A stretch of 64,000 bases of DNA, taken from assembly GCA_025201345.1 (NCBI GenBank), contig JAIXMG010000038.1, forward strand, positions 248,001-312,000. The letters are read 5' to 3'. This DNA comes from Thamnidium elegans (lineage: Eukaryota > Mucoromycota > Mucoromycetes > Mucorales > Mucoraceae). Shown piece by piece: positions 53,658 to 62,973 of this stretch (position 1 is the stretch's first letter; every line of letters begins with the position of its first letter). The notes beneath the pieces were generated by a model. That model saw nothing but the letters and a program-made list of their open reading frames with translations, searched no databases and was not told the DNA's origin. The position numbers and the translations under genes are program-made.

Positions 53658-54194
53658 TTATATAGAACAATAGTCTTATTGATTGTTGTGTATCTATGAA
53701 AATAAATTTAGCAAAATGTGCAAATAACCGTTAAGAATGCGAGGCTGTAAATCTAGAACTTACTGTTGACTTGACAACCAAGATGTAATGTTTTCAAATT
53801 TAGTAAATATCTTTTGTATATTCATAATATATTCTATCTGAGCATTATTTAGACTACAATCCTGTCTTAGATCATCTTCAGAGTTTATTGTTAAACGGTA
53901 CGCCTCTTTCATAATCAAAAATCTATCGATCATTACTTTGGTGCTATTCCATCTTGTTTGACAATCAACTAGTATTGAGAGATCTGGTAGCTTCAGCATC
54001 TTTTTGTTTGTTTCAAATAGGCTATTCAACTGGGAGGATAAGCGTATTTTTCCACATCCTTTTCTTAATCTTACGATAGGGTTGTCTTTTTTAGAAGAGT
54101 CACTCTCTACCTAATAATTAAAAGCTATGTCAGTTCGATTTAATCAGAGGCGTTCTTAAAAACCTACATCTTTTATAAACTTTTCCATATTAAC
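53658..54194 (-). pseudogene. hAT transposase, central exons
   Basis: The exon from about 54110 to 53763 holds the conserved hAT segment KLPDLSILVDCQTRWNSTKV and NIQKIFTKFENITSWLSSQQ, ending at a GTAAGT donor. A short further exon piece (NMEKFIKDV) lies at about 54169-54194 and is cut by the solo LTR. Confidence 0.8.
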
Positions 54195-54420
54195 TGTCAC
54201 GGACGTGGCAAGGGGACAGGAAACAAGGGAGTTGATTATCTGATACAGGACAAAATTATAACTATAATAATATATAATTATTATTATAATATAAAGAGGA
54301 AGAGAGAGAGAGAAGTAATGGTAGGAATGGTTTATTAGATAAGATCTTGAATACAGAAAAGAAGTAATAAAAATGTTGTCTATTTATATTAAATGACAAC
54401 CACTAAAGTTAAGTATAAAG

Positions 54421-54544
54421 ACAGGGAACTGGGTACAAGATGTTGAGTACAGAGAAGCATGAGAATAGATGCTGAGCAGGGGAACGGGATACAAGGTGCT
54501 GAGTACAAAGAAGCATAGGAATAGATGCTGAGCAGGGGAACTGG
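54421..54544. repeat. ~58-bp tandem repeats in the solo LTR (continues at 55931-56010)
   Basis: Units of the kind GGGTACAAGATGTTGAGTAC ... GATGCTGAGCAGGGGAAC occur twice before the CACTA derivative and once more, diverged, after it. The insertion fell within this minisatellite. Confidence 0.75.
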
Positions 54545-55930
54545 CACTGTGGCCAGATAAAGTTGTTTTTTATACTAATAACAGTAGAATTGTTTCTAAA
54601 TATGCACACTGTAAATTCGGAAACTATGAGATAGTATGGTTACTGAATTTAGTATCCATGTATACTGGATTTATTATGCAGTATATTTTCCACTGAACGC
54701 AGTAAGTTGGATACTGAAATTGAAATGGTATCTTATATACCCTATTTAGTAGAAATTCCACTAAAAAATACGTCATGAGTCTGTTTATTCAGTAACCATT
54801 GCTCTTTATTTAGTAGCCATTATTTTTTATTCAGTAACCATTATTTTTTATTTAGTAAATTCTCTGTTTATTCAGTAACCATTGCTCTTTATTCAGTAGC
54901 CATTGCTCTTTATTTAGTAGCCATTGTTTTTTATTTAGTAGCCGTTGTTCTTTATTCAGTAGCCATTTATAACAACTTACTTCTACATAATATATATGGT
55001 TAAAATCTGTTTTACATAAATAGTGTTATTATCAAACTTACAAGTAAATAAAAAGCCAAGACATATGGTTAAACGGTTTCTTCTCTGTAAATATATAAAC
55101 GTTTGTAGATATTAATAGGTGGTAAATAAAAATAACTAAAAGATGTGTACCTTAAGGTGAACCATAATAGTATTCAATGGTTAAATATCTAAAAGCAAAC
55201 GAACAAAAAAAAAATTGTTTTAGCAGTGGAACAAAATAAAAAAAAATACTTTACTTAGCGTTTAGGGATACAATAGAGGCGAATGAACTAGAGAAGAAGA
55301 AAAACAGTTATGTTCCATTTCAAGAGATTCAGTTTATTGTTACCATTGAGATTAGTCTTTTGTGTATAAAGTGAAGTAAAAGTATATATAAAAAAGGAAA
55401 AGAAAAAAGGGGGGGGGGGAAAGGCAAGGTCGCTTACGTCTGCGGTTGAAAAAAAAAGTCACCTTCTGCTTGGCTAAACGACCTCTTTTTTTATACGTGA
55501 TTCTGAAATTTATATGGTAAGTCTTACGTATACTGAAAAAAAGAAAGCACGAATATATGTAGTAAATCAATTTTTTTTATTATCGTAGCGTCTCTATTTT
55601 TTTTTTTTTTTTTTGGATAACGTGGCAGTGTCTTTTTTCTTTTTTTTTCTTTTATATTTGTCTATATTATTTGTACTTTGATAATTAACTTATTCCTCTA
55701 TACATGTAAGCACTAAGATCTAAACGACTATGACGCTGTAATATACGTATTTGTTATAGAACATTGGTATGCACCTTTTTAATATTTTAATTCCCTGGTA
55801 AAGAAAAAATCTAAATTTAGAATAAAAAAAAGGGAAGAGTATTTTCTACTGAAAATAGCGGAATATATTCCGTATTTAGTAACTATGTCCACTAATAACA
55901 GTATCATTTACTAAATATCTGGCCATAGTG
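54545..55930. mobile_element. Non-autonomous CACTA derivative, 1386 bp
   Basis: Same termini as the complete CACTA element (CACTGTGGCCAGATA and CACTATGGCCAGATA inward) with a perfect 3-bp duplication TGG. The left ~850 bp match 10792-11820 (with fewer subterminal repeats) and the right ~530 bp match 16750-17294; both genes are deleted. It could be moved by the transposase of the full copy, if that is functional. Confidence 0.93.
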
Positions 55931-56138
55931 TGGGTACAAGATGTTGAGTACAAGGAAACATGGGAATATATGCTGAGCAGGGAACGGGACACAAGAGTAA
56001 GAGAGTACAAGAGTACAAGATACTGGATGCTGAGTACTTGGGACTAGGATATTAGATATTCCGACCTGTCATGCATATCATTACACAATCGATCCAGGAA
56101 ATCGGTATCTGACAGGAGTTACACTTCGGTTCATGACA

Positions 56139-56175
56139 TTAACATCTTCAGTGGAAGCTTTCACTAAGGCGGAAG
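56139..56175 (-). pseudogene. Small hAT exon piece between two insertions
   Basis: Minus-strand text SALVKASTEDV is continuous with NMEKFIKDV across the solo LTR when one TTAAC is removed, so the retrotransposon interrupted a hAT coding exon. Confidence 0.55.
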
Positions 56176-58627
56176 TTATGGTAAATTTTTTACCATATGA
56201 GACGATTCTGTGACCATAATTTATTAAGTCAGATATGGTAAATATGAGTTAGTATAGTGGTGTATACGGTAACATGAGACCATATTTTATATGGGCTCTT
56301 ATTTCCTATTATCGCCTATATGTTACTATAAGAAATTTGGTAACGTATAGCCTATTATGGTCTATTTGTTACTGATATATACAGACTATATATCCCTCTT
56401 CATCTTCGTTATTATTACGATATAGCACATCAAAACTAAACATTATTAAACATAGACGATTAATAATACAATATAGAATTATCCTAAGCAATCATCCATT
56501 ATTATTATCAATGACAGGGCAACTGCCATTTAATAATAAGAACTACCAATTAAACACAATGCGCATAAATGCTTAAACCAATCGGATTATCAATAAGGAT
56601 TAACCATAATCCTTATGATATTTAAAACTGACTTTTCTTACTCTACAATTAGAATGGCTAATTGTATAACCCCTTTAGTATAAATACATCCTTCTTTTTC
56701 ATCTAAAATAAAAACAATCACAACTAAGACTTTTATCAATACTCTAAAGGACTTATTTTCTATTGTATATTTCAGTTACGATATGATATATAAGGTATCA
56801 ATGTTATATTATGTCCTCTTTTTTCCCATATATAATTATTGTATTATGGTCAATTTGGTACCATATACGTTATAGGAACTAGTATTGTATTATGGTCTCA
56901 TTGTTACTTTCATCATTTATAATCATTCTTATGGCAAACCAAATAATTATCTCTTTATTTTGTATCAAATTATACATTTACGAAAAAAAAAAAAAAAAAA
57001 AGGTGCAGAAACGTTTATCAATGTAAAGTCAACTATATTAAGTAACAGTTTTAGAAAGAGACAATATAAATATGTAAATATATACCTTTATGTTTGGGGA
57101 AATTTTGAAGTCCCTTTATCCCACCAAAGAAAAAAAACAACCAAAGCTGACTATCTAAAAAGAATAATTTAGGCTAAATGAATGTAATTTAAACATTTTA
57201 AAACTTTAGCTCTGTACCTTTTTATACACAGTAATATAAATCGCGATTAATGTATCCTTAAAAAAAAACGAAACCCGTTAAGCCATTTAACAATTACATA
57301 GAACCCCATCAAGAACCAAAACTAAATATATAAAACGACGTTAAGGCTAGGAAAGTAAAAATAAATTATGACATACCTTTTTTTTTTTTATTCAGCCTAG
57401 CTTGATTAACGCCCTACATAGATAAAATGAAAATAAAAGAAGGAAGTTGTCAAGTCATTTAGTCATTCCGGTAATCTTTACTATAAAGAATAACAGTTAA
57501 GTTAACAGAGAGTAAAAAAGAAAGAAAAAAGAATATAAAAAAAGAAAAAAAAAAAGAAAAAAAAAGAAAAAAAAGAAAAAACTGTAACGATGTTATACCT
57601 TTCTGAAATGAGCGTTGTTTCTTAAGATATAAACTGAAAGAGGCAATGTAGTTGAATGAGCATCTTAAAATAAACTCTTCGTAATTAACCGAACATAGAG
57701 GCAAATATTATAAGCGTTGAAATTGTAAAACCTGTTTACTGAAAGTGAAAAAAAAAGAAAAAGAAAAATAAAGGGAGAAAAATAAAGGAAAAAAAAAAAA
57801 AAGACTATTTTCCGTAGTTATTACGCTAAAAACATAGCCTAACAGAGGAGTTGGCCAATCAAAAGCTCATCTGCTTATTAGGCTTTTCTTCTAGAATGTT
57901 TTGCTACTGGAGCAGACTCTACAGAGAACTCTTCAGTGTCAGCGAGAAAAGAAGTACTAAGGTAAAATAAAATAAAAGTAACATAAATTAGAATAAAAAA
58001 GTGTATAAACAATGAAATTAACTTACAACACGTCCTCATTTATAGGACTCCCTACTTCCAACTCCAAAATCTTTTTTTTAAAAAAAAAAAATGCGTATGT
58101 TGAGAAACTTTTATGTTTCGGATGTTAATAAATATATAAATAAAATTGAAAATAAAATGTATTTTTATTTTATTTTTTATTTGTGTATTTATGGTTTTTG
58201 ATGAAATGTAATTAAAATAAATAAAAATAGCGAAGCTTGTTTTTATAATTATTTTAATATACATTGAAATCAAAAAAAAAACATTTCTAACATAAATGTT
58301 TCTCAGTAAAAAAAAAAAAAAATTGTATAAACCAAAAAAGATATAGCAACATTTATTACATATATGGTGTTGGAGACCATATTTTCTTTTTAAAAAAAAC
58401 ATTTCAATTATAATAATAAAAAAAATTAAAAAGAATACAAAAAAATAAATATTCATGTATCTAAAGCCTTCCTTAAAAGGTTTTCGAGATTCTTTTGGCT
58501 AGCTTTTGCTTATGAGATGAGTATTTCTCATTCAAAGAACTTGTTACCATTGTTACCTTTATGGTAACAAGTCATTCTTAAATATGATTGGCTATACGTA
58601 AAAAAATTGGTATAATTGTTACCATAA
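56176..58627. mobile_element. 2.45-kb non-coding insertion with TTATGGTAA ends
   Basis: Begins TTATGGTAAAT and ends TTGTTACCATAA. GGTAAC/GTTACC motifs recur inside (for example near 56261, 56337 and 58537-58570), with a pair GTAACATGAGACCATA (56262) and TATGGTCTCATTGTTAC (56893) in inverted order. Only low-complexity ORFs are present (poly-A/T rich 57400-58460). It lies within the hAT gene. The boundaries are my best guess; no target duplication is clear. Confidence 0.5.
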
Positions 58628-59062
58628 TATTATTTTGAGTACAACGGTTCCGCCATAGTGTTTCGATTGTAATCCTTTATCAATCAGATCATGACATACA
58701 ATATTAATTACATGGGATAGACAAGAAATTAAATTTTTGTTTCTTTTAAACGTAAAAGAAGAATCTCTTTCGGCTGTTTCTTCGAGATAATCGGCTAATT
58801 TTCCATTATTTGAGGCATTGTCCGTTGTCAAACAGAATAAATTACTTTTAATTTCATAATCTTCAAGTATATCAATAAATAGTCTACCTAAATCACTGCC
58901 TTATGTTTCTGTAAATATGAGTGCAAGTGCTGTACCTGTATAGTTTAAAATCATGTATACCTGCATGCGAAGTATTTTTCATATGCTTAAGAGCAATGAT
59001 TATTTGTTGAGGTTCCCATTCTTGATCAATAAAATGAGCTGTAATTCCCATAAAATACTGAT
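58619..59062 (-). pseudogene. hAT transposase, catalytic exon with stop codon
   Basis: Minus strand: QYFMGITAHFIDQEWEPQQ, ALKHMKNTSHA, then ALALIFTET, stop (TAA), GSDLGRLFIDILEDYEIKS, and TTDNASNNGKLADYLEE with CLSHVINIVCHDLIDKGLQ. This matches the hAT core around the second catalytic Asp (TTDNASN). A 25-nt stretch bounded by GT and AG after HAG breaks the frame and would be an exceptionally short intron; the in-frame TAA (near 58905) makes the gene a pseudogene. Confidence 0.82.
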
Positions 59063-59128
59063 CTATATTATAACGTAAATAAGATCAATAAAAGTATAAA
59101 AAATAGTTATAGCTGTGCTTTTGCTTAC

Positions 59129-59542
59129 TTGTTTCGCTTTTCCACAGATCAGTGGTAAAATTAATATATTTTTGTTGTTTGAGTTTTTCTATAACCAATC
59201 TCTTTTGATTTTTGTGCTTTTCGATAATAAGCTCTTTCAATTTTGTATTACTTGGGGGGATGAGCATGGAGTTGTATGAGATTGTTTTTTCATTGTCGGC
59301 GTTGCTTCTATTAGAAAACTGTAGTAATCGCTCTAATGTTACATTTTTCGAAGAAAAAACCATGGGTAGATTATTAGCAATAACAAAATCAGTGAATAGA
59401 TCAAGAAATGATTGGCGAGAGATGGGTAACTTATTCATTTTGTTTATGCCATTTTGCTCTTGCTCGTATCTATCTAGATGAGGTTTGCTTTCTGTTGTTA
59501 GACAATTATGGAAGAAGCGTTCATTGTGCTCTTCCTCACCAC
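59129..59542 (-). pseudogene. hAT transposase, N-terminal exon 2
   Basis: Exon from acceptor CAG|GTGGTG at 59542 to donor at 59129. It encodes GEEEHNERFFHN, then LPISRQSFLDLFTDFVIANN, ERLLQFSNRS, MLIPPSNTKLKELII and KQQKYINFTTDLWKSETSKQ (the hAT region with the first catalytic Asp). It splices in phase to the BED-finger exon at 62065. Confidence 0.82.
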
Positions 59543-59609
59543 CTGGGTATTTTATTTTATAGGTAGGGAGAACATTTTGTATTGCTCTAAATTTTATTTT
59601 TTTCGCAGT

Positions 59610-59888
59610 TTATTGATTTTCCATGTTATGCATATAATCATCAATAAATGCTGTATCATTGAAATCTTCTTGCCAAATCCATTCATTATATGTATCATCA
59701 TATCCTTTCCATTTAACATAAAATTTAATTCTTTTTTTAAATTTTCTATGCTTTAAAATTCTTTCAACCTCAAAACTATCTTCATCTGTATAATTATTAT
59801 CTTCTATATCCATATTATTTATTGTTAAATTACCACCGTTATTATCATTAAAATAATTTCTAATAAATTCATCTTGTTGATTAGTCAT
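59610..59888 (-). other. Stand-alone chromodomain open frame in the left inverted repeat
   Basis: 92 codons beginning ATG (MTNQQDEFIRNYF), identical as printed to the last 92 residues of the transposase at 59975-61402. It is the mirror copy produced by the inverted repeat. If transcribed it would give a chromodomain without nuclease, but whether it is expressed cannot be seen. Confidence 0.6.
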
Positions 59889-59974
59889 ATCTGTAATCCT
59901 TAAAATATCAAATTCATATATAATGTTATTTATATTATTATTTTGAAAAACTGAAAAAGATTCAATATAATAAA

Positions 59975-61402
59975 ATGGATGTCATTATTAATAATGAGCT
60001 TACAAAGATTAATATCAAATATTGGCAATTTTTGGATAGAAACTACCCAATAAAAATATCTAATTACAAACATAGAGAAGAAATTAAGAATATTACAAAT
60101 ATACAGAGAATTAAAAAGGAATTAGTTGAAAAGTTAGGTTACACTGCTGTATTCTTTTTCTTAATTAATATTTTTGTTAAATATGATTATAAAGGTCCAT
60201 ATGTATTTATGGAAAAAGGTCTATGTATATTATATCATTTAGTTACAGGAAAATCTATTCGAGATATGAATGATTATATACCTTATACATCTTTTCATGC
60301 AATTTATAAGGAATTTTGGGACAATAACAAGAACGAATTAAATAGAAATATAACAGAATTATTAGAAAACATGTTTTCATCCACTACTTTAAGAATTATA
60401 AATGCTAAAAAAATAAACCCAATAGGTTTTAAAAATATCACATTATTTTTAGATGGTCATGATAGTAGAATAGATTACAAAGAAAAAGATATAAAGAAAA
60501 GAAATTTTTATTCTTATAAGTTCAAGAACTCAGGTTTAAGGACGCAAGTCATATATGATGTAAATGAGTTTGCAATTTATGTTTCCGATAGCAAACCATG
60601 CAAAAATTATAACGATGGACAAATGTTTTTAGATATGAAATTAGAGAATAAACTAAGTCAAAATGATTGTATAGCATTTGATGGCGGCTATTATTATTAT
60701 ATTGAAAAATTTATTGAGAATTGTGATAGAAAAGGAAATGATAAAATAAATATAAATAATTTTACTTTCCCAATAAGAAAAAATAGAAATGTTGATTTAA
60801 ATGATAGTGAAATACTATATAATGAGACATTTGGCAGCTTCAGAAGTAAAATCGAATCATGCTTTGGATATCTTGGTAATAAGTTTAAAAAATTTAATAA
60901 TAATGAGAGCTCAACCAAAGTGACTGATATAAAAATCTATAACTTACAGTTAAAATTATCGCTGCTATTACTAAATATTAGAAAGTTTTGTGAGTTATAT
61001 AATATACCTGCAAAACCTAACCATTTATTGTGGATTAATGATAACTTTGATTATCCTAATCCTAATAAAAATAATAATATAAATAACATTATATATGAAT
61101 TTGATATTTTAAGGATTACAGATATGACTAATCAACAAGATGAATTTATTAGAAATTATTTTAATGATAATAACGGTGGTAATTTAACAATAAATAATAT
61201 GGATATAGAAGATAATAATTATACAGATGAAGATAGTTTTGAGGTTGAAAGAATTTTAAAGCATAGAAAATTTAAAAAAAGAATTAAATTTTATGTTAAA
61301 TGGAAAGGATATGATGATACATATAATGAATGGATTTGGCAAGAAGATTTCAATGATACAGCATTTATTGATGATTATATGCATAACATGGAAAATCAAT
61401 AA
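59975..61402 (+). CDS. DDE transposase fused to a chromodomain
   Basis: 475 aa, no intron, ATG at 59975 just inside the left inverted repeat. The N-terminal helical region has LGYTAVFFFLINIF and KGPYVFMEKGLCILYHLVTG. DDE_4 (PIF/IS5-like) blocks: ITLFLDGHDSRIDY (Asp ~159), SGLRTQVIYDVNEFAIYVSD, NDCIAFDGGYYYYIEKF (Asp ~235) and FGSFRSKIESCFGYLGNKF (Glu ~294). A linker with HLLWINDNFDYPNP follows, then an acidic Asn-rich stretch and the chromodomain at ~420-468 (FEVERILKHRKFKKRIKFYV, KWKGYDDTYNEWIWQEDF) with the usual aromatic positions. The C-terminal chromodomain suggests targeting to marked chromatin, as in chromo-integrases of some Ty3 elements; that role is inferred. A paralogous gene is at 17275-18729 plus 10609-10791. 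Confidence 0.88.
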   Translation: MDVIINNELTKINIKYWQFLDRNYPIKISNYKHREEIKNITNIQRIKKELVEKLGYTAVFFFLINIFVKYDYKGPYVFMEKGLCILYHLVTGKSIRDMNDYIPYTSFHAIYKEFWDNNKNELNRNITELLENMFSSTTLRIINAKKINPIGFKNITLFLDGHDSRIDYKEKDIKKRNFYSYKFKNSGLRTQVIYDVNEFAIYVSDSKPCKNYNDGQMFLDMKLENKLSQNDCIAFDGGYYYYIEKFIENCDRKGNDKININNFTFPIRKNRNVDLNDSEILYNETFGSFRSKIESCFGYLGNKFKKFNNNESSTKVTDIKIYNLQLKLSLLLLNIRKFCELYNIPAKPNHLLWINDNFDYPNPNKNNNINNIIYEFDILRITDMTNQQDEFIRNYFNDNNGGNLTINNMDIEDNNYTDEDSFEVERILKHRKFKKRIKFYVKWKGYDDTYNEWIWQEDFNDTAFIDDYMHNMENQ

Positions 61403-61505
61403 ACTGCGAAAAAAATAAAATTTAGAGCAATACAAAATGTTCTCCTTCTTATTATATTTTGGTTTTAATGTTAATTTTGAATCGCTTTTATCAGAAAAAT
61501 AGGTA

Positions 61506-61957
61506 AGGTGAACAATTGCTTATAATGAAACGTATAACTTTAGCAAAATATATTCTGAATTCAAAAAGTAAAAGTTTATCAAAATAATATAATACAAACG
61601 AGAATATGTTTCTTAGAATTAACAATGCTTACTAATCAATTTTTGATGTAAAAAATAAATAATATTTGTTTCTAAGAATTATATTATCACATGACCATCA
61701 CATTTCAAATGGGTCTGATTTATAAATGTGACAAAAACGATTAGTTATTACAATAATCTTTTTTATGGTCATGTGATAATATAATTCTTAGAAACAAATA
61801 TTATTTATTTTTTACATCAAAAATTGATTAGTAAGCATTGTTAATTCTAAGAAACATATTCTCGTTTGTATTATATTATTTTGATAAACTTTTACTTTTT
61901 GAATTCAGAATATATTTTGCTAAAGTTATACGTTTCATTATAAGCAATTGTTCACCT
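61506..61957. mobile_element. Foldback/MITE-like palindrome with 193-bp arms
   Basis: Arms 61506-61698 and 61765-61957 are reverse complements as far as I compared (AGGTGAACAATTGCTTATAA at the outer ends, ATTATCACATGACCAT at the inner) around a 66-bp loop. It has no coding capacity and lies in the same hAT intron as the DDE-chromodomain element. Confidence 0.88.
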
Positions 61958-62064
61958 AGGATCTTGTTCTTGTTGATACAGCAACAGTTTCATAATAGTA
62001 TTATCTAATTTTTAAACATTTTTTTATTGATATAAAATAGGAGGTAAAATTATAGAAAGCTTAC

Positions 62065-62250
62065 GTCTGGATTGTGTTAGCCCGGAATGATCTGATATAA
62101 GATGGTTAATTAAACTGGTACTCTCCATTTTATTACTAGCATAATCTTGAAAACATTCCCCTTGTTTACGTTTGACGGTACAGTAGACACGATTGCCAAT
62201 GCGTAACCCATAACCAAATATGTTCCGCCATGCCCAAGTTCATTTTTTTT
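62065..62250 (-). pseudogene. hAT transposase, first visible exon with BED-like zinc finger
   Basis: Minus strand: AWRNIFGYGLRIGNRVYC, then CFQDYASNKMESTSLINHL and ISDHSGLTQSR before a GTAAGC donor at 62064. W...F, C, Y, SLINHL and DH match the BED finger pattern, although one Cys of the usual pair is not evident. An open minus-strand frame continues at 62260-62500 (Ser/Thr-rich) but a shift in a poly-A run separates it; a plus-strand ORF at 62230-62499 overlaps it and cannot be excluded. Confidence 0.6.
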
Positions 62251-62499
62251 TTTCTGTCAGCAGAAACATCGAATAGTCTCTTATCAGACCCACACCAGGG
62301 TATTATAACTTCTTCTCCTGTTAGTTCTGATTTTATGGTTTGTTTATTTGAGCGATTGTGTGATTTAATGGTGGCAAGCTCTTCGAGAGAAAATCGACCT
62401 GCAAATGATGCAGTAAGAGAGTTAGTAGTTGAAACTGTTCCAACAGATGTAGATGATGACGCTCGGCTTATGATGTTTTGTATAGAAAAAGATGACTAG

Positions 62500-62973
62500 A
62501 TCATGATCATTGGTTATTTTCTGAACTTGTATAAAACTTTTTGAGATATAATTGTGGTATTTAACCATAAAAACTAACGCAAGTTATCACTCCAAATATA
62601 TCTGAGGTGGTTACACAACAACCTCAGTTAGGTATCGCTTACTACCCTGGTTCTTAAACCTAAATTATTCTTACTATAAAAAGGATATTTTACGAGGCAA
62701 CCTTTTGTTCCCTCTCTTGTTTTTTAGAAGTCATTTTTTAATTAATAAAGATCCAAAAGAAGTTTCATCTTATTTTCTGCTGTCTCTTTTTATTTCATAA
62801 TTCGATACTAAATATCTCAATAATTGAAAAAGGGAGTACTAATTATTAATTAGCTTCGTAACCTTTAAATACGGAAGCACGTAAGCAATAAACATTACGC
62901 CAAAAAGCCAACTTTTATTATGGCGTACTAATTTTGTAAGAATAACATACAGGTTTAATACAATCGACTATTA
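62500..62973. other. Gene-free stretch
   Basis: No exon or repeat recognised; possibly the 5' flank of the hAT element. A CTATAAAAAGG TATA-like box lies at about 62675. Confidence 0.35.

Larger units (their letters stand above)
54195..56138. mobile_element. Solo LTR (~555 bp) with a CACTA derivative inside
   Basis: Starts TGTCACGGACG, ends TTCATGACA and is flanked by a perfect 5-bp duplication TTAAC (54190-54194 and 56139-56143). After subtracting the CACTA derivative (54545-55930) and one TGG, about 555 bp remain. The lone LTR shows that a retrotransposon inserted in the hAT gene and then recombined out. It does not match the LTRs of Ty3 elements 1 or 2. Confidence 0.88.
59567..61445 (+). 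mobile_element. Complete DDE-chromodomain transposon with ~375-bp terminal inverted repeats
   Basis: Ends GGAGAACATTTTGTATTGC at 59567 and its reverse complement at 61445. The arms, about 59567-59942 and 61070-61445, are near-perfect inverted repeats. The right arm contains the last ~110 codons of the transposase, including the chromodomain, so the left arm holds an inverted copy of that coding segment (open frame 59610-59888, minus). The element lies in an intron of the hAT pseudogene. The target duplication was not resolved. Confidence 0.88.

Noticed and set aside
58052..58456. 134-aa minus-strand ORF, Phe/Ile-rich, membrane-like
   Set aside because: Its composition follows from A/T-rich low-complexity DNA; no domain, and it lies within a non-coding insertion.
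62230..62499. Plus-strand 89-aa ORF as a gene
   Set aside because: The minus strand carries an open Ser-rich frame next to the BED exon of the hAT gene, which fits context better; undecided, so not called.
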